Of a stretch of 36,068 bases of DNA, positions 15,217 to 23,284 are shown piece after piece. The DNA comes from an uncultured Bacillota bacterium (GTDB lineage: Bacteria; Bacillota_I; Bacilli_A; RFN20; CAG-826): the NCBI GenBank assembly GCA_949287245.1, contig CASEFL010000010.1, positions 1 to 36,068 of the forward strand, in the 5' to 3' direction. A program made the position numbers and the translations under genes. Each line of letters opens with the position of its first letter. Positions within the stretch are counted from its first letter, which is position 1. The notes under the pieces were generated by a model, which made no database searches, was not told the origin of the DNA, and saw only the letters and a list, made by a program, of their open reading frames with translations.

Positions 15217-16020
15217 ATGTTACAAGGTCGAGAAATTATTTTAACTCTTGCCATGCGTTACGGCGGAGATTGGGAAAAGGAGGTGGCGGCAATCCGGCGT
15301 CATGAGTATCTTTCTTCTAGCGACATAGAGGAAGCGAAGGCGCAGCTTGGAGAAGGCAAATATGTAACGCTTATTGATGCAAATTACCCTGTTGCATTAA
15401 AAAATATGTGGAAGCCGCCCCTTTGCCTCTTCTATGAAGGAGATTTTTCTTTAATTGAAAAGGAAGATCGGTGCATCTCTTATATTGGAAGTCGAGAAGC
15501 CTCACCGTATGGCTTAAAGACAACAAAGAAAATGGTAAGTGCTATCGCCAAAGAAGGTTATGTAATTTTAACAGGATTAGCAAAAGGAATTGACGCAATG
15601 GCTACAGAATCCACTTTGGAAGCAGGGGGAAAAGCCGTATGCGTTTTAGGTTCTGGAATTGATGTTTGTTATCCTTCTTCTTGTTATCCTTTATATGAAA
15701 AGGTGAAAGATAAAGGTCTTTTGCTTAGCGAATATCCACCTGGCGTAAAGCCACATGCCTCGCATTTTCCTTTTCGTAATCGGATTTTAGCTGCGTTATC
15801 TTGTCTAATAATTGTCGGGGAAGCAAAGAAAAAAAGCGGAAGCAAAATTACCGTAGATTATGCTTTAGGATTAACAAAAGATATTGGTTGTATCCCTTTT
15901 CCTGTAGGAGAGGATTCTTTATGCAATGAGTTGATTAACCAAGGGGCGTATTTGATTGATAAGCCAGAGGATATTTTCTTTCTTCTTGGGAAAAAAGAAG
16001 AAGAGAAAAAAATTTTTTAA
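15217..16020 (+). CDS. dprA: DNA processing protein DprA
   Basis: A 267-residue Rossmann-fold protein that binds single-stranded DNA and loads RecA, known from natural transformation. Family motifs: YIGSREASPYG, GLAKGIDAMATESTLEAGGKAV, LGSGIDVCYP, and SHFPFRNRILAALS, the ssDNA-binding loop. It ends soon after the Rossmann domain, so the C-terminal winged helix seen in many DprA proteins is absent. It has its own TATAAG box (15191-15196), a 14-base leader and AGGAGG 7 bases before the ATG: a conventional start, unlike its leaderless neighbours. No competence genes are in the window, so transformability cannot be inferred. A hairpin with T-rich tail follows. Confidence 0.95.
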   Translation: MLQGREIILTLAMRYGGDWEKEVAAIRRHEYLSSSDIEEAKAQLGEGKYVTLIDANYPVALKNMWKPPLCLFYEGDFSLIEKEDRCISYIGSREASPYGLKTTKKMVSAIAKEGYVILTGLAKGIDAMATESTLEAGGKAVCVLGSGIDVCYPSSCYPLYEKVKDKGLLLSEYPPGVKPHASHFPFRNRILAALSCLIIVGEAKKKSGSKITVDYALGLTKDIGCIPFPVGEDSLCNELINQGAYLIDKPEDIFFLLGKKEEEKKIF

Positions 16021-16025
16021 AATAT

Positions 16026-16050
16026 GGATAAATAAAATATTTATCCTCCT
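16026..16050 (+). terminator. Terminator after dprA
   Basis: A perfect 9-bp AT-rich stem, GGATAAATA/TATTTATCC with an AAA loop, is followed by a pyrimidine-rich stretch rather than a pure T run. It is weaker than the other terminators here. Confidence 0.6.
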
Positions 16051-16070
16051 TTTATTCTCTTTTTCTTCCC

Positions 16071-16099
16071 TTGTTGTTTTCTTTTTTAGACCCTATATT
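16071..16099 (+). promoter_or_regulatory. Promoter for topA-trmFO-xerC
   Basis: TTGTTG (16071-16076) and TATATT (16094-16099) are 17 bases apart. The predicted start is near 16106, giving a 16-base leader that contains the topA ribosome binding site. Confidence 0.6.
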
Positions 16100-16121
16100 T
16101 TTGAAACGAAAGAGGTTGTGG

Positions 16122-18215
16122 ATGAAATTAGTTATTGTTGAATCTCCTAAAAAATGCGAAACCATTAAAGGTTATTTAGGATCAGAATACAAAGTTCTTG
16201 CTTCTCAAGGCCATATCCGTGATTTATCAACCCATGGAAAAGGTGGTCTTGGAATTAATGTTGAACATGATTTTGAGCCGGATTTTGTTATTAGTCCTGA
16301 GAAAAAACGGATTGTTGACACTTTAATTAAAGAGTCAAAAAAGGCAGAAGAAGTCATCCTTGCTACCGACCCTGACCGTGAAGGGGAAGCGATTTCTTGG
16401 CATTTAGCCCAAGTTCTTCATTTGCCTCTTTCTTCTACAAAACGTCTCCAATTTCATGAAATTACAAAACCTGCTATTGAAGAAGCAATGAAAAATCCTC
16501 GTCATATTGATATGAATCTTGTTTCCAGCCAAGAGACAAGAAGAATGTATGATCGCATTATTGGATTTAAACTTTCTGGGCTTTTACAAAGAAAAATTTC
16601 TTCAAAAAGCGCTGGGAGAGTTCAGTCTGTAACCCTACGCATGATTTGTGATAATGACGAAGAAATTGCTTCGTTTGTTCCTCAAGAGTATTGGACAATT
16701 GAAGTTACTTTTGTTGTGGAGGGAAAAATGCTTACTTGCATGCTTGATCGAATCGATGGCAAGCCGGCAGAAATTCATACTCAAAAAGAAGCAGAAGATA
16801 TTCTTTCGCGAATTTTTGAAGAAGGTACTCTTGTTTCCTTACAAAAAATCGAAAAACACATTTCTTCTAAGCCAGCATTTACGACATCTACTATGCAGCA
16901 GGAAGCCTATAACCGTTATCGTTTCACCCCTTCTCGCACACAAGCTTTAGCCCAACGTTTATATGAAGGCGCGGATGTTGAGGGGGAAAAGGTTGGTTTA
17001 ATCACTTATATGCGTACGGATTCAACTAGAATTAGTCCCGAATTTTATGAACATCACGCGAAGCCTTTTATCCTCGAACGTTTTGGAAAAGAATATTTAG
17101 GAAAAGTAAAAGGCATGAAAAGCGTCGGACGTGTCCAAGATGCCCATGAGGCCATTCGTCCAACAAGCACTCACCGTACACCAGAAGTGGTCAAACCTTA
17201 TTTAACAAGTGATGAATATAAGGTTTATAAATTAATTTATGAGCGCGCTTTAGCCTCGATGATGAGTGATAAAATCGAGGAACAACAAGTAGCCTTATTT
17301 GACATCAATGGTTTAACTTTTAAAGCTCAAGGTTCAAAAACATTGTTTATTGGTTATCAAAAACTCTTAAAAGATGAGGAAGGGGAAAGAAAAGAACTTC
17401 CTTATTTAGAGGAAGGAAAGACGTATTCTGTTCATAAAAAAGATGCGGAACAGAAATTTACAAAAGCTCCAGCTAGATTTACGGAAGCACGCGTGGTCCG
17501 TTTAATGGAAGAAAAAGGAATTGGAAGACCAAGTACTTATGCTTCCACGTTAAAAACATTAAAAGATCGAGGATATGTTACTTCGGATAAAGGAGTTTTA
17601 ACTCCTACCGAATCTGGAAAGAAAACGACGCTTGTTCTTAAAAAATATTTCCCTGAGGTTGTTTCTCCTGAATATACCGCCAATATGGAAACAAAATTGG
17701 ATGAAATTGAAGAAGGAAGCGAAACCCGTTTACAAGCGATGAATGAGTTTTATTTCCCTTTTATGGAAAAATTTACCAAGGTGGAAGAACAAATGTATAA
17801 AGATCCTGATGAAGAAACCGGAGAATCTTGTCCCTTATGTGGCAAACCTCTTGTAGTAAAAAAAGGCCGTTATGGTCCCTTTGTTGCTTGTAGCGGCTAT
17901 CCAACTTGTCACTACATCAAAAAAGAAGAAAAGAAAATCGTATTTACAGGAGAATCTTGCCCCTTATGTGGTAAGCCTCTTGTTGAACGTTATGACCGTA
18001 AAGGAAGAAAATTTGTGGGGTGTAGCGGCTATCCAACTTGTCACTATATCGAAGGAAACGAAAAAGAAAAGGAACAGCCCGTTGTGGTAAAAAAATGCCC
18101 AGATTGCAAAGAGGGAAATCTTGTTATTCGTCATAGCAAAAAGGGTGATTTCCTTGGTTGTACTAATTTCCCGAAGTGCCGTCATATCGAGCCTTTTGAA
18201 AAGAAAAATGACTAA
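16122..18215 (+). CDS. topA: DNA topoisomerase I
   Basis: A 697-residue type IA topoisomerase that relaxes negative supercoils. The Toprim domain starts at MKLVIVESPKKCETIKGYLG and has DPDREGEAISWHLA. The active-site Tyr296 is in GLITYMRTDSTR. The C-terminal part carries three Cys4 zinc ribbons (about residues 567-693), each of the form CPxCx(n)C...C; the first two are almost identical at DNA level. Start ATG 16122 has AGAGG 6 bases upstream; an in-frame ATG at 16071 lies in the promoter region. It overlaps trmFO by 8 bases. The topA-trmFO-xerC order is the same as in Bacillus. Confidence 0.97.
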   Translation: MKLVIVESPKKCETIKGYLGSEYKVLASQGHIRDLSTHGKGGLGINVEHDFEPDFVISPEKKRIVDTLIKESKKAEEVILATDPDREGEAISWHLAQVLHLPLSSTKRLQFHEITKPAIEEAMKNPRHIDMNLVSSQETRRMYDRIIGFKLSGLLQRKISSKSAGRVQSVTLRMICDNDEEIASFVPQEYWTIEVTFVVEGKMLTCMLDRIDGKPAEIHTQKEAEDILSRIFEEGTLVSLQKIEKHISSKPAFTTSTMQQEAYNRYRFTPSRTQALAQRLYEGADVEGEKVGLITYMRTDSTRISPEFYEHHAKPFILERFGKEYLGKVKGMKSVGRVQDAHEAIRPTSTHRTPEVVKPYLTSDEYKVYKLIYERALASMMSDKIEEQQVALFDINGLTFKAQGSKTLFIGYQKLLKDEEGERKELPYLEEGKTYSVHKKDAEQKFTKAPARFTEARVVRLMEEKGIGRPSTYASTLKTLKDRGYVTSDKGVLTPTESGKKTTLVLKKYFPEVVSPEYTANMETKLDEIEEGSETRLQAMNEFYFPFMEKFTKVEEQMYKDPDEETGESCPLCGKPLVVKKGRYGPFVACSGYPTCHYIKKEEKKIVFTGESCPLCGKPLVERYDRKGRKFVGCSGYPTCHYIEGNEKEKEQPVVVKKCPDCKEGNLVIRHSKKGDFLGCTNFPKCRHIEPFEKKND
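17820..18051 (+). repeat. Tandem zinc-ribbon duplication inside topA
   Basis: Two copies of a zinc-ribbon coding unit, about 100 bases each, are offset by 129-132 bases. The stretches around CCTTATGTGG and GGCTATCCAACTTGTCACTA differ at only a few, mostly silent, positions between copies, while the linker between them has diverged. This suggests recent duplication or ongoing conversion between the two ribbons. Confidence 0.85.
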
Positions 18216-19497
18216 AAAGAAAAAAATTCATATTATTGGAGGCGGTTTAGCCGGCAGCGAAGCAGCCTATTTTCTCTTAAAAAGAGGATATGAAGTTTTT
18301 CTTCATGAACGTAGACCCTTGAGTAGCGATTCTGCTCATCACACCGAATATTTTGGTGAACTTGTTTGTTCGAATTCGTTAAAAAGTAAGCGACTTGATA
18401 ATGCTTGTGGGCTTTTAAAAGAAGAGATGCGCCTTCTTGGCTCATTAATGATGGAGGCTGCTTCTTATTCTGAAGTTCCTGCTGGTAACGCTTTAGCGGT
18501 AGATCGTGATTTATTTGCGCAATATATGACGAAACGATTGCGCTCTTTTCCCTCTTTTCATGTGATTCGTGAAGAAGTTAAAGAACTCGATTTTGAAAAC
18601 CCAACCATTTTAGCCACTGGTCCTTTAACAAGTGATTCTCTTCTTTCCTTTTTGAAAAAAACTTTAGGAGAGGAAATGTGTTCTTTTTTTGATGCTTCGG
18701 CACCCATTGTAAAAAAAGAGTCCCTTGATTTTTCTATTTGTTACTATAAAAGTCGTTTTGAACAAGGGGATGATTCCTATATCAATGCTCCTTTTACAAA
18801 AGAGCAATATTTTCAATTTGTTCGCGAATTAGTAAAGGCAAAAACGGCTACTTTGCATGAGGGAGATTCTTCTTATTTTGAAGGTTGTTTGCCACTTGAA
18901 GTCATGGCAAAACGCGATATTGAAACTTTACGTCATGGACCGTTAAAACCTTTTGGTCTTAGAAAAGATGAGAATGCTCGTCCTTACGCCGTAATGCAAA
19001 TGCGGCAAGATGATCAACTTGCCTCTTTATATAATCTCGTGGGCTTTCAAACGAACTTAACGTATGAAGAACAACGACGAGTTTTTCGTTTGATTCCGGG
19101 TTTAGAACATGCCGAATTTGTTCGTTATGGGTTAATGCATCGGAATGCCTTTCTTGATAGTGGAAAAGTTTTAAATGAGGATCTTTCTTTGAAGAAAGGG
19201 AAAAATATCTTTATTGCTGGTCAGCTTTCTGGGGTAGAAGGTTATGTAGAAAGCGCGGCATCAGGAATTGCTGTGGCCATTTCTTTAGCGACTAGATTAG
19301 AAAAAGATTGTTTTTCTCCCTTTCCTATAGAAACGATGTTAGGAGCCTTACTTCGCTATATTACTTTCCCTCGTTATACAAGATTAGAACCAATGAATGC
19401 AAACTGGGGTCTTCTTGGGGTGAATAAAAATCAACGAGAAGAAGCAGTTAAGAAAAGTTTAAAATCATTAAGGGAATATCAAGAAAAATACTTATGA
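18208..19497 (+). CDS. trmFO: Folate/FAD-dependent tRNA-uracil-54 methyltransferase TrmFO
   Basis: A 429-residue flavoprotein that makes m5U54 (ribothymidine) in the T loop using methylene-tetrahydrofolate. The FAD-binding GxGxxG is in IHIIGGGLAGSEAAYFL. Family motifs continue with LVCSNSLKS, GNALAVDRD and FEGCLPLEVMAKRG-like sequence (FEGCLPLEVMAKRD), then GQLSGVEGYVESAASG near the C-terminus. ATG 18208 overlaps the topA stop; frame open back to 18121 belongs to topA. The stop overlaps xerC (ATGA). Length matches the family (about 435). Confidence 0.97.
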   Translation: MTKKKKIHIIGGGLAGSEAAYFLLKRGYEVFLHERRPLSSDSAHHTEYFGELVCSNSLKSKRLDNACGLLKEEMRLLGSLMMEAASYSEVPAGNALAVDRDLFAQYMTKRLRSFPSFHVIREEVKELDFENPTILATGPLTSDSLLSFLKKTLGEEMCSFFDASAPIVKKESLDFSICYYKSRFEQGDDSYINAPFTKEQYFQFVRELVKAKTATLHEGDSSYFEGCLPLEVMAKRDIETLRHGPLKPFGLRKDENARPYAVMQMRQDDQLASLYNLVGFQTNLTYEEQRRVFRLIPGLEHAEFVRYGLMHRNAFLDSGKVLNEDLSLKKGKNIFIAGQLSGVEGYVESAASGIAVAISLATRLEKDCFSPFPIETMLGALLRYITFPRYTRLEPMNANWGLLGVNKNQREEAVKKSLKSLREYQEKYL

Positions 19498-20402
19498 AAG
19501 AAGTTTTAGCAAAATATCTTGATTTTCTTCGTTATGTGCGAGGATATAGCGAAAATACAATTAAGAATTATAGGGAAGATCTTCTTTCTTTTGCTTCTTA
19601 TTTAAAAGCGACGAATTTATCTTTTTCCTCCCTTCAAAAAAAAGATATTCGTGAATATTTAAAAGAAGAAAAAATGCGTGGTCTTTCACAAAATTCGTTA
19701 AATCGAAGAGTTAGTGCCTTACGTGGATTTTATGAGTTTTGTAAGGAAGAAAAAATTGTCTCGTATAGTCCTTTTGCGGGCATTGTTCTTGGGAAGAAAA
19801 GAACTCATTTGCCTGATATTCTCCCTTCAAGAGATGAAAAAGTTTTATTAAAGAAAAATCAAGAACGAAATGACATTTTAGTTTATCGTGATCAAGCGAT
19901 TCTTTTGCTTTTTCTTAGTAGTGGAATTCGGGTTGGGGAAGCAGAAAAACTAACCTTATCTTCGTTAGATTTAAACCGGAGAATTCTTAAGGTGTTTGGC
20001 AAAGGAAGAAAAGAACGCCTTGTCCCTTTTAACGAAGAAACAGAAAGTGTTTTAAAAGAATATTTAGAAAAGTGTCGCCCATTATTGGCGAAAGAAAACG
20101 AGAACGCTTTATTTTTAAATGCACGAGGAAAAAAATTAACGGTGCGGGGATATGAATACATTTTCGCTTCTATAGAGGAAAAAATTGGATTGCATTTTGG
20201 CATTCATCCTCATGAATTACGTCATAGTTTTGCTACGAAACTTTTGGAAAAAGGGGCAGATCTTCGATTAATTCAAATGCTTTTAGGGCATAAAAGTTTA
20301 AATACGACAACCATTTATACTCATGTTTCAACAAAATATTTACAAGAAGAGTATGAAAAAGCTTTTCCTTCTCTTTCTCTAAAAGAGAAAAAGAATGATT
20401 GA
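19494..20402 (+). CDS. xerC: Tyrosine recombinase XerC/CodV
   Basis: A 302-residue tyrosine recombinase that resolves chromosome dimers. The SAM-like core-binding N-terminal domain covers about residues 1-90. Catalytic residues are visible: Arg146 in SSGIRVGE, His240 and Arg243 in HPHELRHSF, His in LGH near 266, and Tyr275 in TIYTHVS. The position after topA-trmFO matches codV/xerC of Bacillus rather than xerD. The clpQ, clpY and codY genes that usually follow are missing. The gene's end carries the -35 box of the rpsB promoter. Confidence 0.94.
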   Translation: MKEVLAKYLDFLRYVRGYSENTIKNYREDLLSFASYLKATNLSFSSLQKKDIREYLKEEKMRGLSQNSLNRRVSALRGFYEFCKEEKIVSYSPFAGIVLGKKRTHLPDILPSRDEKVLLKKNQERNDILVYRDQAILLLFLSSGIRVGEAEKLTLSSLDLNRRILKVFGKGRKERLVPFNEETESVLKEYLEKCRPLLAKENENALFLNARGKKLTVRGYEYIFASIEEKIGLHFGIHPHELRHSFATKLLEKGADLRLIQMLLGHKSLNTTTIYTHVSTKYLQEEYEKAFPSLSLKEKKND

Positions 20403-20427
20403 GAGTAAGAAAAGAGAAGCGTATTAT
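20399..20427 (+). promoter_or_regulatory. Promoter for rpsB-tsf
   Basis: TTGAGA (20399-20404) overlaps the end of xerC and TATTAT (20422-20427) follows after 17 bases, one mismatch from consensus in each box. It is one of the best sigma-A-like promoters in the window. The predicted start is near 20434, giving a leader of about 136 bases. Confidence 0.75.
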
Positions 20428-20433
20428 GGCAAA

Positions 20434-20569
20434 CGGCCGCTTTTTAGTGGCAAATACACACCTTGTGGATGAAGACCCGGTGTTCTTATTGCGGGCAAAG
20501 GCGCTTAAAAATCGCATGAGTGGGAACTTTTAGAAACAAGGGAGGAAAAAACACGAAGGAGTTCAGAAA
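20434..20569 (+). ncRNA. Candidate structured leader RNA of rpsB
   Basis: The 136-base leader is far longer than others here and GC-richer in its first two thirds. Visible stems: GCCGC (20436-20440) with GTGGC (20447-20451); CACA (20457-20460) with TGTG (20464-20467); CCCG (20476-20479) with CGGG (20492-20495). It ends in two ribosome-binding-like sites, AAGGGAGG (20538-20545 region) and AAGGAG (20556-20561). Position suggests S2 autoregulation. No family match could be tested. Confidence 0.5.
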
Positions 20570-21631
20570 ATGTCTGAAGAAACAAAAGAAACCGTTGTTG
20601 AAGAAACAACAGAAGTTACAGGAGAAGAAAACCCTGTAGTAGAAGAAAACATCACGATGGAAGATGTTTATCATGATACGAACGCCCCGATTATGACTGT
20701 TCGTAAATTATTAGAGGCTGGTGTTCAATTTGGTCATCAAACTCGTCGCTGGAATCCGAAGATGCAAGATTTCATTTATGGAGCAAGAAACAACATCCAT
20801 ATCATTGATTTAGTGAAATCTGCTGCGGCAACGGAAAATGCTTATCATAAGCTTTATGAAATTGCTAAAAGTGGCGGTAAAGTTCTTTTTGTGGGAACAA
20901 AGCCATCAAGCAAACAAGCCGTCATTGATGAGGCTACTCGTTCTGGTTCCTTTTATATTACCAATCGTTGGTTAGGCGGAACATTAACGAATTTCCGCAC
21001 GATTCTTACTCGAATCAAGAAATTAAAAGATTTAGAGCAAATGGAAGAAGATGGGAGCATGGATCGTCTTTCCAAAAAAGAACAAGCTACGAACCGTAAA
21101 TTATTAGAAAAACTTTCTAAAAATTTAGGTGGCATCAAGGAAATGCGTCGCACGCCTCAAGCGCTTGTTGTTACCGATCCTACTATTGAACATAATGCCG
21201 TGAAAGAAGCAACAACCTTAGGAATTCCTGTTTTTGCTCTTTGCGATACAAACGATGATCCTACCACCTGCACATATCCTATCGGTGCAAATAATGATGG
21301 TACGGCTTCTGTCCGCTTGCTTGTTGCTGTTTTAGCTGATGCAATTGCCGAAGCAAAAGGTGGGGCTACGGAAGTGGCTTATACCAAAGATGCTGGGGAA
21401 GAAGCAACAATGAAAGATGCGATTCGTGCAGCAGATATTGCAAATGAACAACGGAAAGTATTAATCCGTCAACAACGCAAAGAACGGGAAGAAAAGATGG
21501 CCCGTTTACAAGCAGAACGCGCCGCAAGATGGGCAGCAAAAAAGGCTGAACGTGATGCTGCCGCGAAAGCAGCTTCAGGAGAAACTGCGGCCCAAGTAGA
21601 AGCAGCATCTACAGAAAAGGAGGAAGAATAA
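20570..21631 (+). CDS. rpsB: 30S ribosomal protein S2 with N- and C-terminal extensions
   Basis: A 353-residue S2, about 100 residues longer than most. The core begins near residue 42 at TVRKLLEAGVQFGHQTRRWNPKM and ends near 260 after PIGANNDGTASVRLL. Before it lies an acidic segment of about 41 residues (13 Asp/Glu, one Lys). After it lies a charged, Ala-rich helical tail of about 90 residues (KEREEKMARLQAERAARW...), ending in KEEE. ATG 20570 is supported by AAGGAG 8 bases upstream; no ribosome binding site precedes the internal Met codons at residues 30 and 42. The stop overlaps the tsf start by one base, the usual rpsB-tsf coupling. Confidence 0.96.
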   Translation: MSEETKETVVEETTEVTGEENPVVEENITMEDVYHDTNAPIMTVRKLLEAGVQFGHQTRRWNPKMQDFIYGARNNIHIIDLVKSAAATENAYHKLYEIAKSGGKVLFVGTKPSSKQAVIDEATRSGSFYITNRWLGGTLTNFRTILTRIKKLKDLEQMEEDGSMDRLSKKEQATNRKLLEKLSKNLGGIKEMRRTPQALVVTDPTIEHNAVKEATTLGIPVFALCDTNDDPTTCTYPIGANNDGTASVRLLVAVLADAIAEAKGGATEVAYTKDAGEEATMKDAIRAADIANEQRKVLIRQQRKEREEKMARLQAERAARWAAKKAERDAAAKAASGETAAQVEAASTEKEEE

Positions 21632-22479
21632 TGGCTGAGAAGAATGTCATTGAATTAATCAAACAACTCCGGGAACGTACTGGCGCTGGCATGATGGACT
21701 GCAAGCATGCCTTAGAAGAAAATAGTTTTGATATTGAAAAAGCTATTGACTGGTTACGGGAAAAAGGAATTGCTAAATCCGCAAAACGCGCAGGAAGAAC
21801 CGCTAGTGAAGGACTTGCTGCGGTTAAGATTTGTTCGAAATGTGGAAAAGCGGTTATTGCCGAAATTAACTGTGAAACAGATTTTGTTTCTGCTTCGGAT
21901 AAATTCCACCATTTAGTGGATTCGGTTATGGATTATTTAATGGACAATGATCCAAAAAGTATTGAAGAGGCAAAAGAAGGTACTTTCCAAGCATTCCAAG
22001 ATGCAGGCATTGCTCTAGGAGAAAAACTTGATTTCCGTCGTTTCACCATTCTTCATTTGAATGAGGGAGAAGGATATGGTTCTTATATCCATATGGGTGG
22101 AAAAATCGCCACTCTTCTCATCTTAAAGAAAGAAGACGAGGAATTAGCAAACGGGTTAGCTATGCACATCTGTGCGAATGCTCCTTTATATACAACTCTT
22201 GATTCGGTTCCTGCCCTTGAAAGAGAAAGAGAAGTCAATATTGCCCGCGCCGAAGTGGCCAGCGATCCAAAACTTATTTCCAAACCAGATGCGGTAAAAG
22301 CACAAATTGTTGAAAGAAAAGCGGATAAAGTTCTTAGTGCATCCTGTTTATATCTTCAAGAGTATCTCTTAGACAGCACAAAGAAAGTGGGAGACGTATT
22401 AAAAGAGAAAGGTAATGAGGTTGTTACCTTTGTCCGTTTCGCTGTCGGTGAAGGGATTGAAAAAGGCGAAGAAGAATAA
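21631..22479 (+). CDS. tsf: Elongation factor Ts
   Basis: A 282-residue guanine nucleotide exchange factor for EF-Tu. The N-terminal UBA-like domain has LRERTGAGMMDCKHALEE and AIDWLREKGI. The core has the EINCETDFV motif and the C-terminal VGEGIEKGEEE. An odd point is ICSKCG just before that motif, a CxxC that with the motif's own Cys could be part of a small metal or redox site; most EF-Ts proteins have no CxxC there. AGGAGG sits just upstream, inside the end of rpsB. A strong terminator follows. Confidence 0.97.
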   Translation: MAEKNVIELIKQLRERTGAGMMDCKHALEENSFDIEKAIDWLREKGIAKSAKRAGRTASEGLAAVKICSKCGKAVIAEINCETDFVSASDKFHHLVDSVMDYLMDNDPKSIEEAKEGTFQAFQDAGIALGEKLDFRRFTILHLNEGEGYGSYIHMGGKIATLLILKKEDEELANGLAMHICANAPLYTTLDSVPALEREREVNIARAEVASDPKLISKPDAVKAQIVERKADKVLSASCLYLQEYLLDSTKKVGDVLKEKGNEVVTFVRFAVGEGIEKGEEE

Positions 22480-22489
22480 GATTTTTTGC

Positions 22490-22513
22490 AAGGAGGCTCA
22501 GGCCTCCTTTTTT
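22490..22513 (+). terminator. Terminator after tsf
   Basis: An 8-bp stem, AAGGAGGC/GCCTCCTT with TCAG loop, is followed by a T run. Confidence 0.93.
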
Positions 22514-22539
22514 GATACCTTATTATTTTTATTTCCGTG

Positions 22540-22545
22540 TATAAT
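22540..22545 (+). promoter_or_regulatory. -10 box for pyrH (near-leaderless)
   Basis: An exact TATAAT ends 8 bases before the ATG at 22554, predicting a leader of about 2 bases. AAAGG lies 1 base from the ATG, too close for normal use. A TTGATA at 22512-22517 is 22 bases from the box, longer than usual for a -35. Confidence 0.6.
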
Positions 22546-22553
22546 TCAAAGGC

Positions 22554-23282
22554 ATGAAATCCATATATAAAACAATTATTGTGAAAGTGTCCGGCGAATC
22601 TCTTGCCGACGAACATGATCAAACAATTTTAGATCGTAATAAACTTTCTTCGATTGCAAAATCGATTTTTGCTGCTCATGAAATGGGGGCAAAAATTGGT
22701 TTAGTTGTGGGAGCAGGAAACATTTGGCGAGGGAAACTTGCGCATAAAGTTGGTATTGAACAAGCAACGGGTGACTATATGGGGATGCTTGGGACCATCA
22801 TTAACGCTTTAGCTTTGCAAAGTGCTTTAGAAGAAGTTGGTTTATCAACAAGAGTGATGTCTTCGATTAATGTTCCTCAAGTGTCAGAACCTTATATTAG
22901 AAGAAAAGCATTATCTCATTTAGAAAAAGGGCGTATTGTCATTTTTGCTGGAGGAACAGGAAATCCTTTCTTTACTACAGATACAACTGCCTCTTTAAGA
23001 GCCTTAGAGATGAAAGCAGACGCCATCATTATGGGTAAAAATGGTGTTGAAGGGATTTATGATTCGGATCCTCACTTAAATGAAGATGCAAAGTTCTTAA
23101 GTAGTCTTACCTATCGTGAAGTAATAGAACGCAATCTTGGCGTAATGGATATGACGGCGGTGACCATGCTTGAAGGAAAAGGGATTATCATTCGCGTGTT
23201 TAATATGGACCATTTTTCTTCTTTAACGGATGTTTTATCAGGAAAAGAAGTAGGAAGCATTATTGAAGATGAGGAGGCCTAA
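22554..23282 (+). CDS. pyrH: Uridylate kinase (UMP kinase)
   Basis: A 242-residue amino-acid-kinase-fold enzyme that makes UDP from UMP. It has the N-terminal VKVSGESLAD, GLVVGAGNIWRG, the GDYMGMLGTIINALAL stretch, FAGGTGNPFFTTDTTASLRA and VMDMTAVTM. It opens a pyrH-frr unit behind its own near-leaderless promoter, whereas in Bacillus it is read from rpsB-tsf. Its last codons carry the AGGAGG of frr. Confidence 0.97.
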   Translation: MKSIYKTIIVKVSGESLADEHDQTILDRNKLSSIAKSIFAAHEMGAKIGLVVGAGNIWRGKLAHKVGIEQATGDYMGMLGTIINALALQSALEEVGLSTRVMSSINVPQVSEPYIRRKALSHLEKGRIVIFAGGTGNPFFTTDTTASLRALEMKADAIIMGKNGVEGIYDSDPHLNEDAKFLSSLTYREVIERNLGVMDMTAVTMLEGKGIIIRVFNMDHFSSLTDVLSGKEVGSIIEDEEA

Positions 23283-23284
23283 AA

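Noticed and set aside
16071-16121. Earlier in-frame start for topA
   Set aside because: It overlaps the promoter; ATG 16122 gives the canonical MKLVIVESPKK start with AGAGG upstream.
18121-18207. Earlier start for trmFO
   Set aside because: It lies within topA coding sequence; the FAD motif starts right after ATG 18208.
20426-20533. 35-codon open frame (MANGRFLVANTHLVDED...) in the rpsB leader
   Set aside because: Its ATG overlaps the -10 box and lies upstream of the predicted transcript start, with no ribosome binding site; the sequence is better explained as structured leader RNA. It would need revisiting if transcription begins upstream.
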